Shown piece after piece: positions 43,650 through 55,380 of a stretch of 64,000 nt of DNA. This stretch comes from Marchantia polymorpha subsp. ruderalis (taxonomy: Eukaryota > Streptophyta > Marchantiopsida > Marchantiales > Marchantiaceae). Position 1 is the stretch's first letter, and the number at the start of each line of letters is the position of its first letter. The notes beneath the pieces are model-generated. The model was not told the DNA's origin. It searched no databases and worked only from the letters and a program-made list of their open reading frames with translations. The DNA lies in NCBI GenBank assembly GCA_037833965.1, contig AP031354.1:16966001-17030000 (forward strand), given 5' to 3'. The position numbers and the translations under genes were made by a program.

Positions 43650-45947
43650 AATCATGAACACATGAATCAATGAACGTGGCCTTTTTCGCACACCTGTGAG
43701 TTCGGAACCCAATGACTGGCACATGATAAAATCATGACAGAGAGCAGAGCACTGTTAATCATATTTAGTTATTTATTTATTTATATATATAACGAGTTTG
43801 ACAACAAAGAACGACGGGGGTTGCTTTCACCTTCACGAAACCCTAAGTGGCCACAAGATTTGTAACGGTCTTTGTGACCCCTCCCCATCTCAACTAGCTC
43901 TAAGTTTGGTTCGGGGGTCTCGAGGAGCGAGCTGAGAGGGGATAGCGGGCCGTGGGGGCCATGCCAGGGGCAAAGACTGATCGCCTTCATGCTCAAGGGA
44001 TCGTCGAGGGCTGAAGACTGGAATCTGCAAGGGGAACGGTAGGTCTGATCAGGTTCACCCATATTCTATCCTACGGTCACGCTGAGAGGACGGATGGACT
44101 TTATCTGGAATCGAGACCTGGTCGATACGGACGCCATGCACCCCCGAACGCCAAGACCAACATGCAAAGCTCAACCTGGAGGCCAATGGTCAGGAAGTGC
44201 GTCCCATGGCGCCACTAAAGCGAGGAAAAAACTACAGGCAACATTGTCGCATGGTTCCACGCCAGCACGTACGACGCGTGTTGCTGCTTGACGTTCTGGG
44301 TCAGACATTGGCTCCCTGCTGTAAAAATGGGTTAGATCATAGAAGAGTATGGAAAGTGGAAAAGCGTTGCTGCTGTTTGGGAGGGAGGAGGAGAAGGAGG
44401 ATGGAGTCTACGCTCGTGCAGATGAGCGAGCGAGCGCGCAGACGTAGAGTAAAAGCCTAGTTGCATTATGAGGAGTGAAACCCACCTTCCTCTATTCTTC
44501 TTCTTCTTCTTCGTCATGTCATGCACATAGTTCTGAGAGTCCTGCAAAAGCCGAGCGAGCAAATCCTGGCGGGACTCCTTTTCGAATGGAATCTGACTCG
44601 TATGGCAATCAAACTTTGACATTTTGCAAACCAAATCGTATATACGATTCGAATCAGTGCGTCTACGATCAAGAAAGCGGTCTACGCAACGATATTAATG
44701 GAATGTTTGGCGACAGAGATAATTCTTGTTTCTTGGGGTAAATCAGACCCCAAGAAGATATTTCTGCAGCTCCTCCCTTATCTTGGATACCCCTTCCCGC
44801 ATACCCGTCATCAAAGATTCATGTATCCCAACCTTCCCCGTCGAAATTCATCCACCCTCATGTAACAAATGAGTTACCCGCTATGAAGGTACGGGTACGG
44901 GCTCATAGTCGGTTGATATTTCTGCGATTTGAAAATACTTTCTCTTCCAATCATAAAGAGTTGATATCTATTTTTGAGCTGCCGGTAACACGATCTCCAC
45001 ATACTAACCGCCTTAAAGCATTCAGGGTACAGCTTGTGCTACGAAGTGTGGAGAATTAGATGACATCTACTCACCAGAGGGTGAAGATCGGAAGCACCCT
45101 CAGATATTCTTGAAGGTAAGAAGACAGTAATAAATCTCGAAGCTCTGTCTCGTCTATTCAGGAAGATTTCCCCTTCTGCAAACAGGATATCCTCTGATCT
45201 TACGTCACCGTGGTCCCATGGCTCCGAGATCATGAGTCACTTGTCGATATGAAGATAAAGCAGAGCTACGAACAGTGACACTCCTTCCAAATTTGCTTTT
45301 TTGGCGTACTTGCCGTTCCACTTTGGACCATCCCATTTGTCCTTCATGAGCACACAAATGTAGTGAGTCTTCGTTTCCACTGCGGTGAGTCGAGTTCGGA
45401 TGCTCACCATGGACGGGCCTGGACTCTGAGCGGAAGTCTACCGCAGTTCAATCACCGATCCCAAGAGCGTTCTGATTTCTTCAAGCTCTTCTTTTTTACG
45501 TTAGACATGACGACTGAATACTTCTGCGTCCGATTTGCCAATTGGTGTCAATATAGTCTAATACAGTCTACGAGGATCATCATTTGTTTTCGTACCTGAA
45601 CATCGTCTAGATAAGTCGAGTTCTCGCGCACCATGTATATGCCAAAAAGTCATTTGCAAAAGGAAGTGGGAATAAATCGAGTCGAGGTTTGGACAATTGG
45701 ACGAATTTGATTTCCTTTCCGAATTCTCTCGTGGGAAGGGACGACCAGGCCGGGAACCTTGGACCTGGGATGGTACAATAAGGTTAATTAAGTGCAGACA
45801 AGATCATTCGTCACAAGCAGGCAGGCAGGCAGGCAGGCAACCGTGCACCATGTCAACTCTCGAGATGCTGCAGTGGAGAGTCCGTGGGAGTATAATCATC
45901 AGAAGCTGCTTCGGGCATCGACTTGACAGAAGAATGATGAAACGAGC
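43650..45947. other. Unique spacer between the two 2.9 kb repeats
   Basis: There is no recognised gene. A GC-rich part at 43800-44060 has an open minus-strand frame of 93 codons with no motif I know. Simple repeats are (TTC)n near 44491-44510 and (GCAG)n at about 45817-45839. Confidence 0.4.
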
Positions 45948-48827
45948 CTCGTGGAGGGCCCCGAGGGGACCCGCAAACGCTCGAAGGAGGGTTCAAAATC
46001 GCAACTCATGCAATGTGCCGAATCAATCAATGTTAGTTTGCAAGGATGATGTGACGCAATCCGGTCTCATCGTTCCTCTGCAGCTACTGCGCTTCTCGCA
46101 ACTCTTCTCCGTCCTCCCTTTTCCATGTATGCTTCCCTGACACGTCTGCGGAAAGTCCTCCGACTTCAGGTCAAAAGCTTGCGGCTAGGGTTCGCTGGCA
46201 GACCTTTCGCTGATCGAGCACCTGCCGCAAATGCGCAACTCCTCCTCGCACACACACCGCACCGACCACGACATGAATTCAATTCCTCGCCTTCTGAATA
46301 GAATTAAATCGGTCGAAGGGTCGGGGACGCAGTTACGGACGTCCGGCAGCTTTGCCGAAACCGCGAGCGGAGCAACTTTCCGGCTTCCGGAAAGTTGTTT
46401 GTTGGTCTCGTGCGGCAGTCGCGGAAGCCTGAAGGCCCACGACTTGGCCGGCGGATCGAGAAAGTGTACAGGAATAGAACGTCGGAGGGGCGGCCGTGAA
46501 GGGCAGCGCCAGAAAAGGCGTTCTGCCACGGGACAAACTTATACTTTAAACTAAAGCAAAAGAAGCCTGCTGCCATTAAATCGACATTTATGAAAAGAAG
46601 CTAGCGAACGAAATTTCCTTGGAGCGTTATTGAGGACGAGGGAGGAGTAGCAGGATAGTCGGCGTAGTATCAAATCCTGGGGAAACTTGTGTCTTTCCTG
46701 TTGAGCTAGCGAGCGAAGGATTAAGTGGCGCTTACCAAGTTCTACGCAGATCACTATCTCTATTATGTGACTCGACGCATATTCCAGTAATTTGTAAATC
46801 TAATTCAGTAGAAATTTCCGAAGAGCAGAGGAAATAATACTTTCGATAACGTTCGGGTACATACAACGAAATGAATAACTTTTTTAAGTCATTGTTTTGT
46901 ATTTATCTCTCTCTCTCATGCCTGACATGTATTTCAAAATTTATATTCACAATGATAAACATTTCTAAATATATTCTCAATAACCTAATGCCTGTAAAAA
47001 AACTACATACACTAAATATCCAAAATTATTTATTGAAATATCGAATATATTTTAGCCAAAAAATTTATATATATATATATAATATAAATGAATACTGATT
47101 ATTAATCATAGTTGAGCTAACTAGATATTGATTGTAAATCAGTTGATCAATTCCTGAATTAAATCCTATGATATCTTAACTAGTTTATAATAATTAACAT
47201 GTATCACAAGATTTTCCAATATATATATATTTACCCTCGATGTCTCATAACTCGATCATGCTTCTATACGTGAAGTCAACAAAGTGCATGAAAGAAAGAA
47301 GAACGTGGAACCATTCAGAAGCAAACAAGTGATAATGCATACCAAACACTGAAGAAAATGACTGAAAAACCCAATCTACTTTAACGTTGTTCTAAAAGAG
47401 TCAGTCACCTTTTAAGACTATGGAATTTTCATAGTCTAAGTTCTAGTCTATGTCATATGATTAGTAGGCGTAAAAGTCATCTTTCATTATCTAATCTTAA
47501 GATATTCACAAAAGATAACTCGCATCTTATCTAAACCATCAATGCTTTATCTATCAGAAAACACCAAGGTTTGACATTTGCTTTTTTGTATCATGCACAT
47601 CATATATTCTCATTCAATGATAAAGTGATCAATCTAAGATTTACCTTAACTTGATACATCTTTTCTACATTCGTTACAAACCGAGATGCAATTTCATGAT
47701 TACTAAAAGATTGCTACAAGTTTCTTTGCATTTTGTCAGACTTCTCAAAAGAATTGGAACATATAAATATTTGGATTAAATTTTTCAATTTCATATTTCG
47801 TTCAACTCGAACTCATTTTGTGGGAATCTTTTCTACATCATGTTTGTATCTATGATCGATCATCAAATTGAAAAAAGTACTTGTCGTGTCGTGCAAAATA
47901 AAGAGTTTTCTTTCTTTTTCAACCCACATCAAGATAAGATATATTATAGTAAGATAAGATAGTAACCCATCATGAGAGAGACAAACATGTGTCGAAACCG
48001 CTCACAACTTCTCCAAACCATTAAATTACTTGAAAGATTCTATTATGTCTTTGCTTATTTATGCATCTTGTACATGCCAGAATGATCGCATAATTTGGTA
48101 TTTAAATTCTTTACATTCCACATTTTTTCGATGAACATATCTGTTTCCTATTCTTGACAATCGCTAGTTTTTTATTTGTCTGATGCATCCTTCGTTAAAT
48201 TAGCGTCACAAACGTGTTCATAGTTTCATTAAGTATTGATAGTTCTTGCATGTCCATCACTATAGCCAAACTATATGAAGTGAGATAAAAGATAATTGAT
48301 ATTCTCTGTGGATGTAATGATTTGAAAACTATTGGCAAACGACATCAAGGCTAAAAAATCCATGTCCATTTTTTTGTTTATTCACTCTGATTTTTTCAAT
48401 AAAGACATGTTCAGAGCTTTGACTTGGTATTTTGTTTTCTGCATGTGTTTGAATATGATAAGTTAGTTTTATATCGAACAACCCAAAATTAGTTTCCAAG
48501 GTTTAGTTTATCCTTAGTGCCTTCTGGGCCTCCAAAAAATTATGGTACATTGAGTGACTCAATCAAACATGACAACTGTAGCTAAAAAAAATATTAAGCA
48601 AAACTACATTAAAATGCAAACAAGTTTCTTTATTTTCAGATCTTAATCATAATTGAAGAACTAAATACCCATCATCTAACCGGAAAACTATACCGGTAGC
48701 TAGCTATTGCATGTTGCAGTAGTAACGTGCTGCTCAGCTATCTTTATAAAAAAAATCCCTATGTGATGGCTTAACAACCCTGTAAAAGATCAAATAATTT
48801 CAAAGGAATGCCACGCATTCTATCTGA
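45948..48827. repeat. 2.9 kb direct repeat, right copy
   Basis: Starts CTCGTGGAGGGCCCC like the left copy at 39936, but without the palindromic inner arms. It ends at TATCTGA inside sequence that, in the left copy, is the last exon of the 42786-43230 gene. It therefore carries only that gene's 3' tail and is the derivative copy at its right edge. Confidence 0.9.
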
Positions 48828-51800
48828 AGAAGTTCATATACCATTTTTAACCTAAACCCTATATTGTGAAGTTCTAGTCTAATTTCTGACAAATAACCAA
48901 AGGTAAACAATAACATGCCCCCCTCTAACCTACAAAACTCACAAAAGGAATTTAGGAGCTCAAGCAAAATGATGTTTGTGACAACTATACATTTAACCGT
49001 CTTTGTGGTGCCGTAAAAACTGGATGTTTTGTTTAACACAAAGGATGCTTCGGCTCTTCTACTACGATGTTTTTATATTTAGTAACATAGAAGTATCAAA
49101 TTTACATTTTGTGGCAAAATGTTAGTAAACATAGCTTCATACTTCGCGTTCCAAAATTATGAAGAGTAAGTTCAATTCCTCATCGCTCATCAACGTTGTA
49201 TGATTCTAACGACTTGCAATGAGTACCCATTGCCTACCTTTTGATATGCGTGACACCTTTTTTAAAATTCACCCATTCTAGCAATAAAAAATTTCAAAAA
49301 AAATATCCATAGTCTGTAAGAACTTCTTCCTAAAGTTTCTACACTGAACACGGTTTGATATAAAAATAGATATGAAGTAAAAGATGTTATGAGTTTATTT
49401 AATATGATAGAAACAATATTTTTTTTGTAAAGGATTAAAATAGAAGATAATTTAAACACATTACTTTCTTCTATTTTCAAGATAATATGATTATTCATTT
49501 CTGGCCTCAGACGTTTTTGTATATAATAGAAACAAACAAATTTAGTAATCTGAAAAACGTGAATCAAATATGACTTATAATCAAATGTTCATTCTCTTCA
49601 TTTCGGAAGTGATCTGCTTGAGAAGGGAGACGTTTGCAGATGGGAGAAGGGGATTTATGTGCGTAGATATTTAAGTGTTAGTCACCTTTTCCATGACATT
49701 CCCTCTTCTCTAGTGTTAAATATTGGAACCAATAAAGTCTTACTGACAACCGAAAGAGGTTTAAATACTTTTCTTCAGTCAAGCCTGGTGAATCGATCAA
49801 TATTTAAGTACTTAACAACGCGCAGAAAATTGAGGCTATAAATCCACGAAATGAAGTAGGTTATCTTCAAAGGCAGATACATGATGATTCATGCAAACAT
49901 CTTAAAACACTCATGCAATTTACATGTAACGTACCTTTGGGAATCGAAACCTGAACCCCCGCCCCGTTATATCTGCCATTATAAGGGGTTTTCGATCGAA
50001 GGTTTTAAACATTTCTCTGCAATGCTATTTAAAGCCCTCCATGTTCTGTCACTGGCAAACATCTTGTTTAATTGGAAGCTTTGACTACACATTGGTAGAC
50101 CAAAAGCAAATGTTTATGGAGAGCCATCTTTGTAGTGAAACATCTCGCAGACTGCATGGCAATTGCCTGGCACATGCACCTAGTGCGAATTCCCAAACTT
50201 TTTCGGTCAATGCATGTTTACAGCAAACTGAAGCACGGAAGCACTGAAAAGGACCTCTTCATTCTTCTGGTGGAGACTGGATATCAACGGAAACTTATTT
50301 CGAGATTTTATGTCTCTTCTCACACAAGACAAGTCTAGGACGAAACCAGCTCACGAAATCTCCTATTTTTTCTCTATCTTTCGAATCCCCCTTCGCATGA
50401 TCCCGACGTCATCCAGAGAGCCCTTACAATCTTCAAAGGACTCAAAATCCTAAACAGAAACAGAATGGAAGGTGAAAGACGGAGTTACCTGCAGCAAGAA
50501 ACGAAGAAATTCTCCTTACATTAATAATCTACACTCCTTGACACAGTTTCCAAGAGTTTCAGATGCCCAATGTTGAGAAGACGTCCGGCAGGATGCGGAA
50601 TCAAATGAGTAACCAGCTACCCTCGCCTACATAAATATATTTGCTATAATTGAAGGTATGTGAATCAATATTTTACTGCCATTGACTTTGAGTGCTCAAG
50701 AGTCGAAGAAATTTATATGAATTATTCATGCGATTTGACAGAAGTCATCGATACGAAGTTCCTAATAATCTGGGACAATTGTAGCAATACTAGCAAACAA
50801 AGAAATTCTACTCCGTTCAATCATGAATAACAAGAATAACAACAAATCTTCAACAAATCTTCAAGTTTTCAGTTACTTCTCCATTTTCTCGAGTGAACAT
50901 TCATACTCTTTCATACATGTATAAAACTGGATCATCCGGATGTGTGTCGACTTTTGGATCTTTGAAATTTCCATACCACTAAATAAAACATTATTTTTTA
51001 TTTTAAGAAGTACGATCTTTCAGTTACATTCACGTGGAGTTCATTTCCACAAAATCATCCTTTTTGTGTCCCGTATGATGATAGTAAAAGACAAGACTAG
51101 GTTCTTAGAGTATACACAACCTTTAGATTCGTCTACAGATACTTGTTATAGAATGTTCACCTATATATTATCCAATTTTTCTCTCTTTTGCTCCTGCATT
51201 TCAACACAAGTACATCACTCCTGAGGTATGATACCATTTCTTCACATAGTCACCCATTGTAATCGCATCTATTTTGACTTCAACCATCAAGCAAGGCAAG
51301 AAGTGAGGCTATCTTTAATAATATTCTTTCAAGAGTATAGGGAAGCATCTTAGATTCAAACCCCGTTGCAAAAGTACATAAGGCATTTGATACAGATCAT
51401 AAACCGAACAAAAGGTTTGTTAAAAATCTTGATTTGTTAGGAAGTATGAAAGTTGAACTTTATAACGAAAAAAGATTGAGTCTGTAATGCATGGTGCGTG
51501 GAATCGAGATGGGTGGCACATTGCATCCAACAGTCAGTCAATTAAAGGGTGGGATCTATGTAAAGGTACAAAGTGGACCGAACTTTGATCATGTGAGATG
51601 GTCCACACTCTTTTCTTCATATGTCTAGTGGACCTATTCAAACGCTTTCGATTGGGAAGTTTGTGAACATATTCCAGAGGTAATGTGATCTCTGAAATAG
51701 CAACATCTTTTTCTTACCAGCACCAGCCTCAGTGGTGACCAAGTGTAAGTGGATCCATTATACTGTTAAGTGTGGTAGTGAGTAGCTCGAATATTTTACA

Positions 51801-52409
51801 TGCAAGAACGAAATATCAGAAACATCAGAAATCGGAATGAACGGAGGTGAAACAGTAAATTTAAATGAATTCACCACTCGTGAAAGCAAGAGATGGCTGA
51901 AGATCTGTTCCAGTGTCAATGACAGTCAGCCGTGTAAAGTTATCACCCAAAAAGCTGCTTGGCCCCTAGACTGCAACATACAAGATCAATAGGCTCTAGG
52001 AGTGCGTTTCCCAAAAAGATCTTGCCGATCTTGCCGTTCTCGCCGCTTCTCTCTCCTCCTTGTGCATGAGAGCAGAGTCGGACGGAGAGAGAGCGAAAAC
52101 AGTTTGCAACTTTGCATTGGATCTGGACTTGTTGTAGGTTGACCCAGAAGCAGTCAGTGCAGCTTAACCTCTTTACTAACCTCCGGAAAAGAATAATTTG
52201 ATGTCTTAAAAATATCCAGCCTTATTCGGATGAGAAAAGCCAAAGTGAATTTTGGTTGTCTTTACAGCAACTGCTTGTGATCTGAGCTTCATATAACCGT
52301 GAATGCATACAGATCAATAAAATCAAACGTTCAGTGTAAACTCAGTAGATGCCCAATCAAACGTCTGACTTTTGGAACTCGAATGTCATAACCTAAAAGT
52401 TGTATCAGA
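48828..52409. other. AT-rich spacer, no gene seen
   Basis: Many short frames, none with motifs, codon bias or a second copy in the window. An AAACCCTA octamer occurs near 48855 without a credible downstream gene. Confidence 0.5.
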
Positions 52410-52856
52410 GTGGTGTTGTCAGCTAGCCTTTCAAACCAGACGCGTACCTTGCAAATCTTCGACGCCAAGCATAATATTCCTTTCGCAAGGCACTGGAAAA
52501 AGCATAAAAATTATGGTGAATGGCCGTTAACCCAAAACCTGGTCAAACAAAGCTCAGAAAGTAGGAAACTTCATCGTGATGAATTTACGCAAGCGAGTTG
52601 GACTCCGGAAGCTCGACGAATAAAACAATTCAAGCTCGTAGAAATACGAGCTCGAATTGACTTATTCGCATTAGCCCGCACCAATCGAGCGGTTCGTGCT
52701 TTCCTTTCTTCATGTGGTGCTCGCATAGAGAAAGAAAATCATGTTCCACGTAAGGACGATGTATCTTTTCGGATCCACCTGCCTCTGGAAGAAGAGAAAA
52801 AGTTTCTCTGCCTAGATTTGCGCGACATCCAACGATTCACTCAAATAATCGTCTGA
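52410..52856 (+). CDS. Unrecognised 148-codon reading frame
   Basis: The frame stands out from its surroundings: it is highly charged, evenly composed and free of low complexity. Segments include FARHWKKHKNYGEWPLTQNL, RRIKQFKLVEIRARIDLFAL, ARTNRAVRAFLSSCGARIEK and LPLEEEKKFLCLDLRDIQRF. It has no signal peptide and no membrane segment. The centre is predicted helical and basic. It is bounded by AT-rich DNA without obvious splice sites. It could be a small intronless gene, an exon, or a remnant of a mobile-element protein. I cannot assign a family. Confidence 0.35.
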   Translation: MVLSASLSNQTRTLQIFDAKHNIPFARHWKKHKNYGEWPLTQNLVKQSSESRKLHRDEFTQASWTPEARRIKQFKLVEIRARIDLFALARTNRAVRAFLSSCGARIEKENHVPRKDDVSFRIHLPLEEEKKFLCLDLRDIQRFTQIIV

Positions 52857-55059
52857 AATTAGAGGACCAATAACGTTAGCCATGAGAGTTTCATGTCGTT
52901 TGAGAAGCCCTCACTTTTCATATGAAAGGAGGCTTTGCCTTGGCCATGAGCTTGTTGATGCTGTAGATCTGGTGGTGGACCAAGGAATCTACTCAAGCAT
53001 CACTCCGAGTCTTTGATCATGGCACAAGATGATAATGGGCTCCCGAGATCTGAATTTCTACAGAGGCGCACATACTGTTGATCATTCCATCCAGATTTGT
53101 GTATCCAGTAGCGGTAATCTAGATCTCGTTCATGCAGTTGTTAGGTAGACTCGGAAAAATCTTTCAGCAGGACCATACAACATTCTCCCACGAAGATTAT
53201 CTGCAAAAGTAAGTTAAGGCGATGAACGGGTAACGACCAAAAGACAATGGGGTTGCAAAAAGACAGTGGGGTTTCTAGGTCGTTCGATCGATCCGAGGAT
53301 CGAGAATCAAATGCCTGCCAGTTCTTGCAAACAGACTAAAATCTTCAGCCTTATTTGACAGCGGTTGGCCTATGCTACACGCGTAATTCCGGAAGGTGCA
53401 CGCCGCGACAAATAACCTCCAAACGGATCGGATCCATCGCATAATTGACAGTAAAATGGATATAGAACGGAGGCACCGGACTGGACAGGCGAGGGCGAGG
53501 CATGACTACGCTTGCGGTGGACGAGAAGGACAGGCACAAATCAGTTTTCCGAAATTATTAGGCCTGTCCCCTGAATTACGTGGCGTTTAGACGGAGAAGG
53601 AGCCGGGACGGCCCTTCCCTGCTCCTGCAGCGGACCAGCAGCAGGAGGAGGTGATTTGGATGCGAAGTCCCATCGCTCATGGATCGAACTGCCAAGACCC
53701 CTTCCCCTCTGCGTGCCCGGAACCATGCACCCTCGCAGGTAAACTCGCAACTGCGGAATTGCGGAAATGCGCAAATGCGGAAATTCCCACATCGACAAAA
53801 ACGTGGGAATGATTCCCACCTTCCACCTCCGCCTCTCGCTCGCTCCGCGTCACATCCCAACAGTAGGTTCTACGACGAGCCGGGGCCCTGGACTCCACGA
53901 TGATCGAAAGAGACCGCGCAGAAAGGTTCTTCTTACAATGATCATTTTCCAAACCGCCTGCCGCGCTCCTCCTGCTAAATTCGAAGCTTCCACGAACATC
54001 GGCCATCACTTCCGAACTGCACTCGGCTCACCAATGCGGTCGCCCGTATCGTACTCCTCCAGGCTTTCCTCCGATAACCGGAACCTCCGATATCCACCGC
54101 CCGCCAAGAGATCGCCCGTTTCCTCCGATACCCGGAGATCCACCGCCCGCCAAGAGCTCCCACTTTCGTGCTCCGATGTCCTGTCAGAGCCCGTCGGCCT
54201 CGCCGTCTATCCGGGCGCTCCCGTGTCCGCCTCCAGATTTAGCCGCGGTTAGAGGCGTAGCGGCGGAGCTTTCGTCCGCTTCTCGACCTCCAGAGCAGCG
54301 TAGTCAAACGGCCCTGGACTCCACGATGATCGAAAGAGACCGCGCAAAGGTTCTTCTAAGTTGTCGACTCTGCTCGAGTTGCGCCTTTGCTTCCTTTCGA
54401 CGTATATTTTCACACTTTCAACTGCAACTACAATTAGACTACTTCTACGTATCAATTTTGGTACGAAACACTTCTTCATAGTTTCTGTAGTTTATCTGGA
54501 CACAAACCTCATCGCCCGCATAACCATCTTGACTGTACTCTTTTTTGCAATTATAGACTGCCAGATTGATTGGGAAGAGAGAACTTTAGGGACCAAGCGA
54601 GAAATTAGTGTGGATACATCGAATAGTGCCGGCTTGATTTTTTAACTGACTCTAAAACATATTAGCGCGCACAAAAAACGAGGAATTAAGCGATTATTGT
54701 GGAGAGCTGAAGCGACGAATAATGACAATTAACTCAGACGTGAACTAATTCGAGTTCAATAATGATCACCAATCAAATATATAATAATTCATCTTTGATC
54801 CATGAAATATCAGATTTTTTACAAGTTATGACATACAGCTGCGTTGATTCTCCAAGACCTACTGCAAACTAATTGTGCGTTTCGAATTCTTGTGATCATA
54901 TAGTCTGATACCCTAACCCTCAATCATCGCCGCTTTTTAAATACTCTTAATCTGAAGAATGGAATTTACGCATACACTAATTAGGCTACCTTGTTTAACT
55001 TACCACGCTGGGGTTAATGTCTAACCTTTGTGTAGCGTTTTCTTCGAACTTTGTAAACT
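52857..55059. other. Spacer upstream of helicase copy 2
   Basis: 53400-54360 is GC-richer and holds overlapping frames without motifs, plus the repeats listed separately. The remainder is AT-rich. No supported gene. Confidence 0.45.
53884..54358. repeat. Pair of ~50 bp direct repeats with a 32-42 bp repeat between
   Basis: GGCCCTGGACTCCACGATGA and the following ~30 bases occur at 53884-53935 and again at 54310-54358 with small indels. Between them, a phrase around ATCCACCGCCCGCCAAGAG occurs twice (near 54093 and 54138). Their role is unknown. Confidence 0.8.
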
Positions 55060-55067
55060 AAACCCTA
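55060..55067 (+). promoter_or_regulatory. Telo-box (AAACCCTA) upstream of helicase copy 2
   Basis: AAACCCTAAACCCC runs from 55060, about 315 bp before the ATG. The AAACCCTA telo-box is a known element of plant promoters for ribosomal-protein and ribosome-biogenesis genes, which matches the predicted role of RH1/DDX51. An octamer can occur by chance; position and gene class make it worth noting. Confidence 0.45.
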
Positions 55068-55380
55068 AACCCCGAGCCTGTGTCAGGGATGCAGTCAACG
55101 CCTCTCTGAAATCTGAAAACATGTCGTTGCTGCTTTTTTTCCGATTTCGCTCGGATTACGCTCGGATCACGTCTCGAAATTGTCAGTGAAGTAGACATCA
55201 GATTATTCATGTGCTCCACGTGCGGACATTTTGCGGAGCTTGGCGCAGAAGAGTATGGGACGTCTGTGTGATAGAGATTCGTGAGAAGGGTTCAGTTTTC
55301 TTCTCACATGGTTCGTCTAGATGTGCGCGAGCAATTTTGCCCTGAAGATTAAATTCTTGCCTGCTGTTTAGGGGGCAACG

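Noticed and set aside
45817..45839. (GCAG)n array as a CRISPR-like or functional repeat
   Set aside because: A simple 4 bp microsatellite with no spacers.
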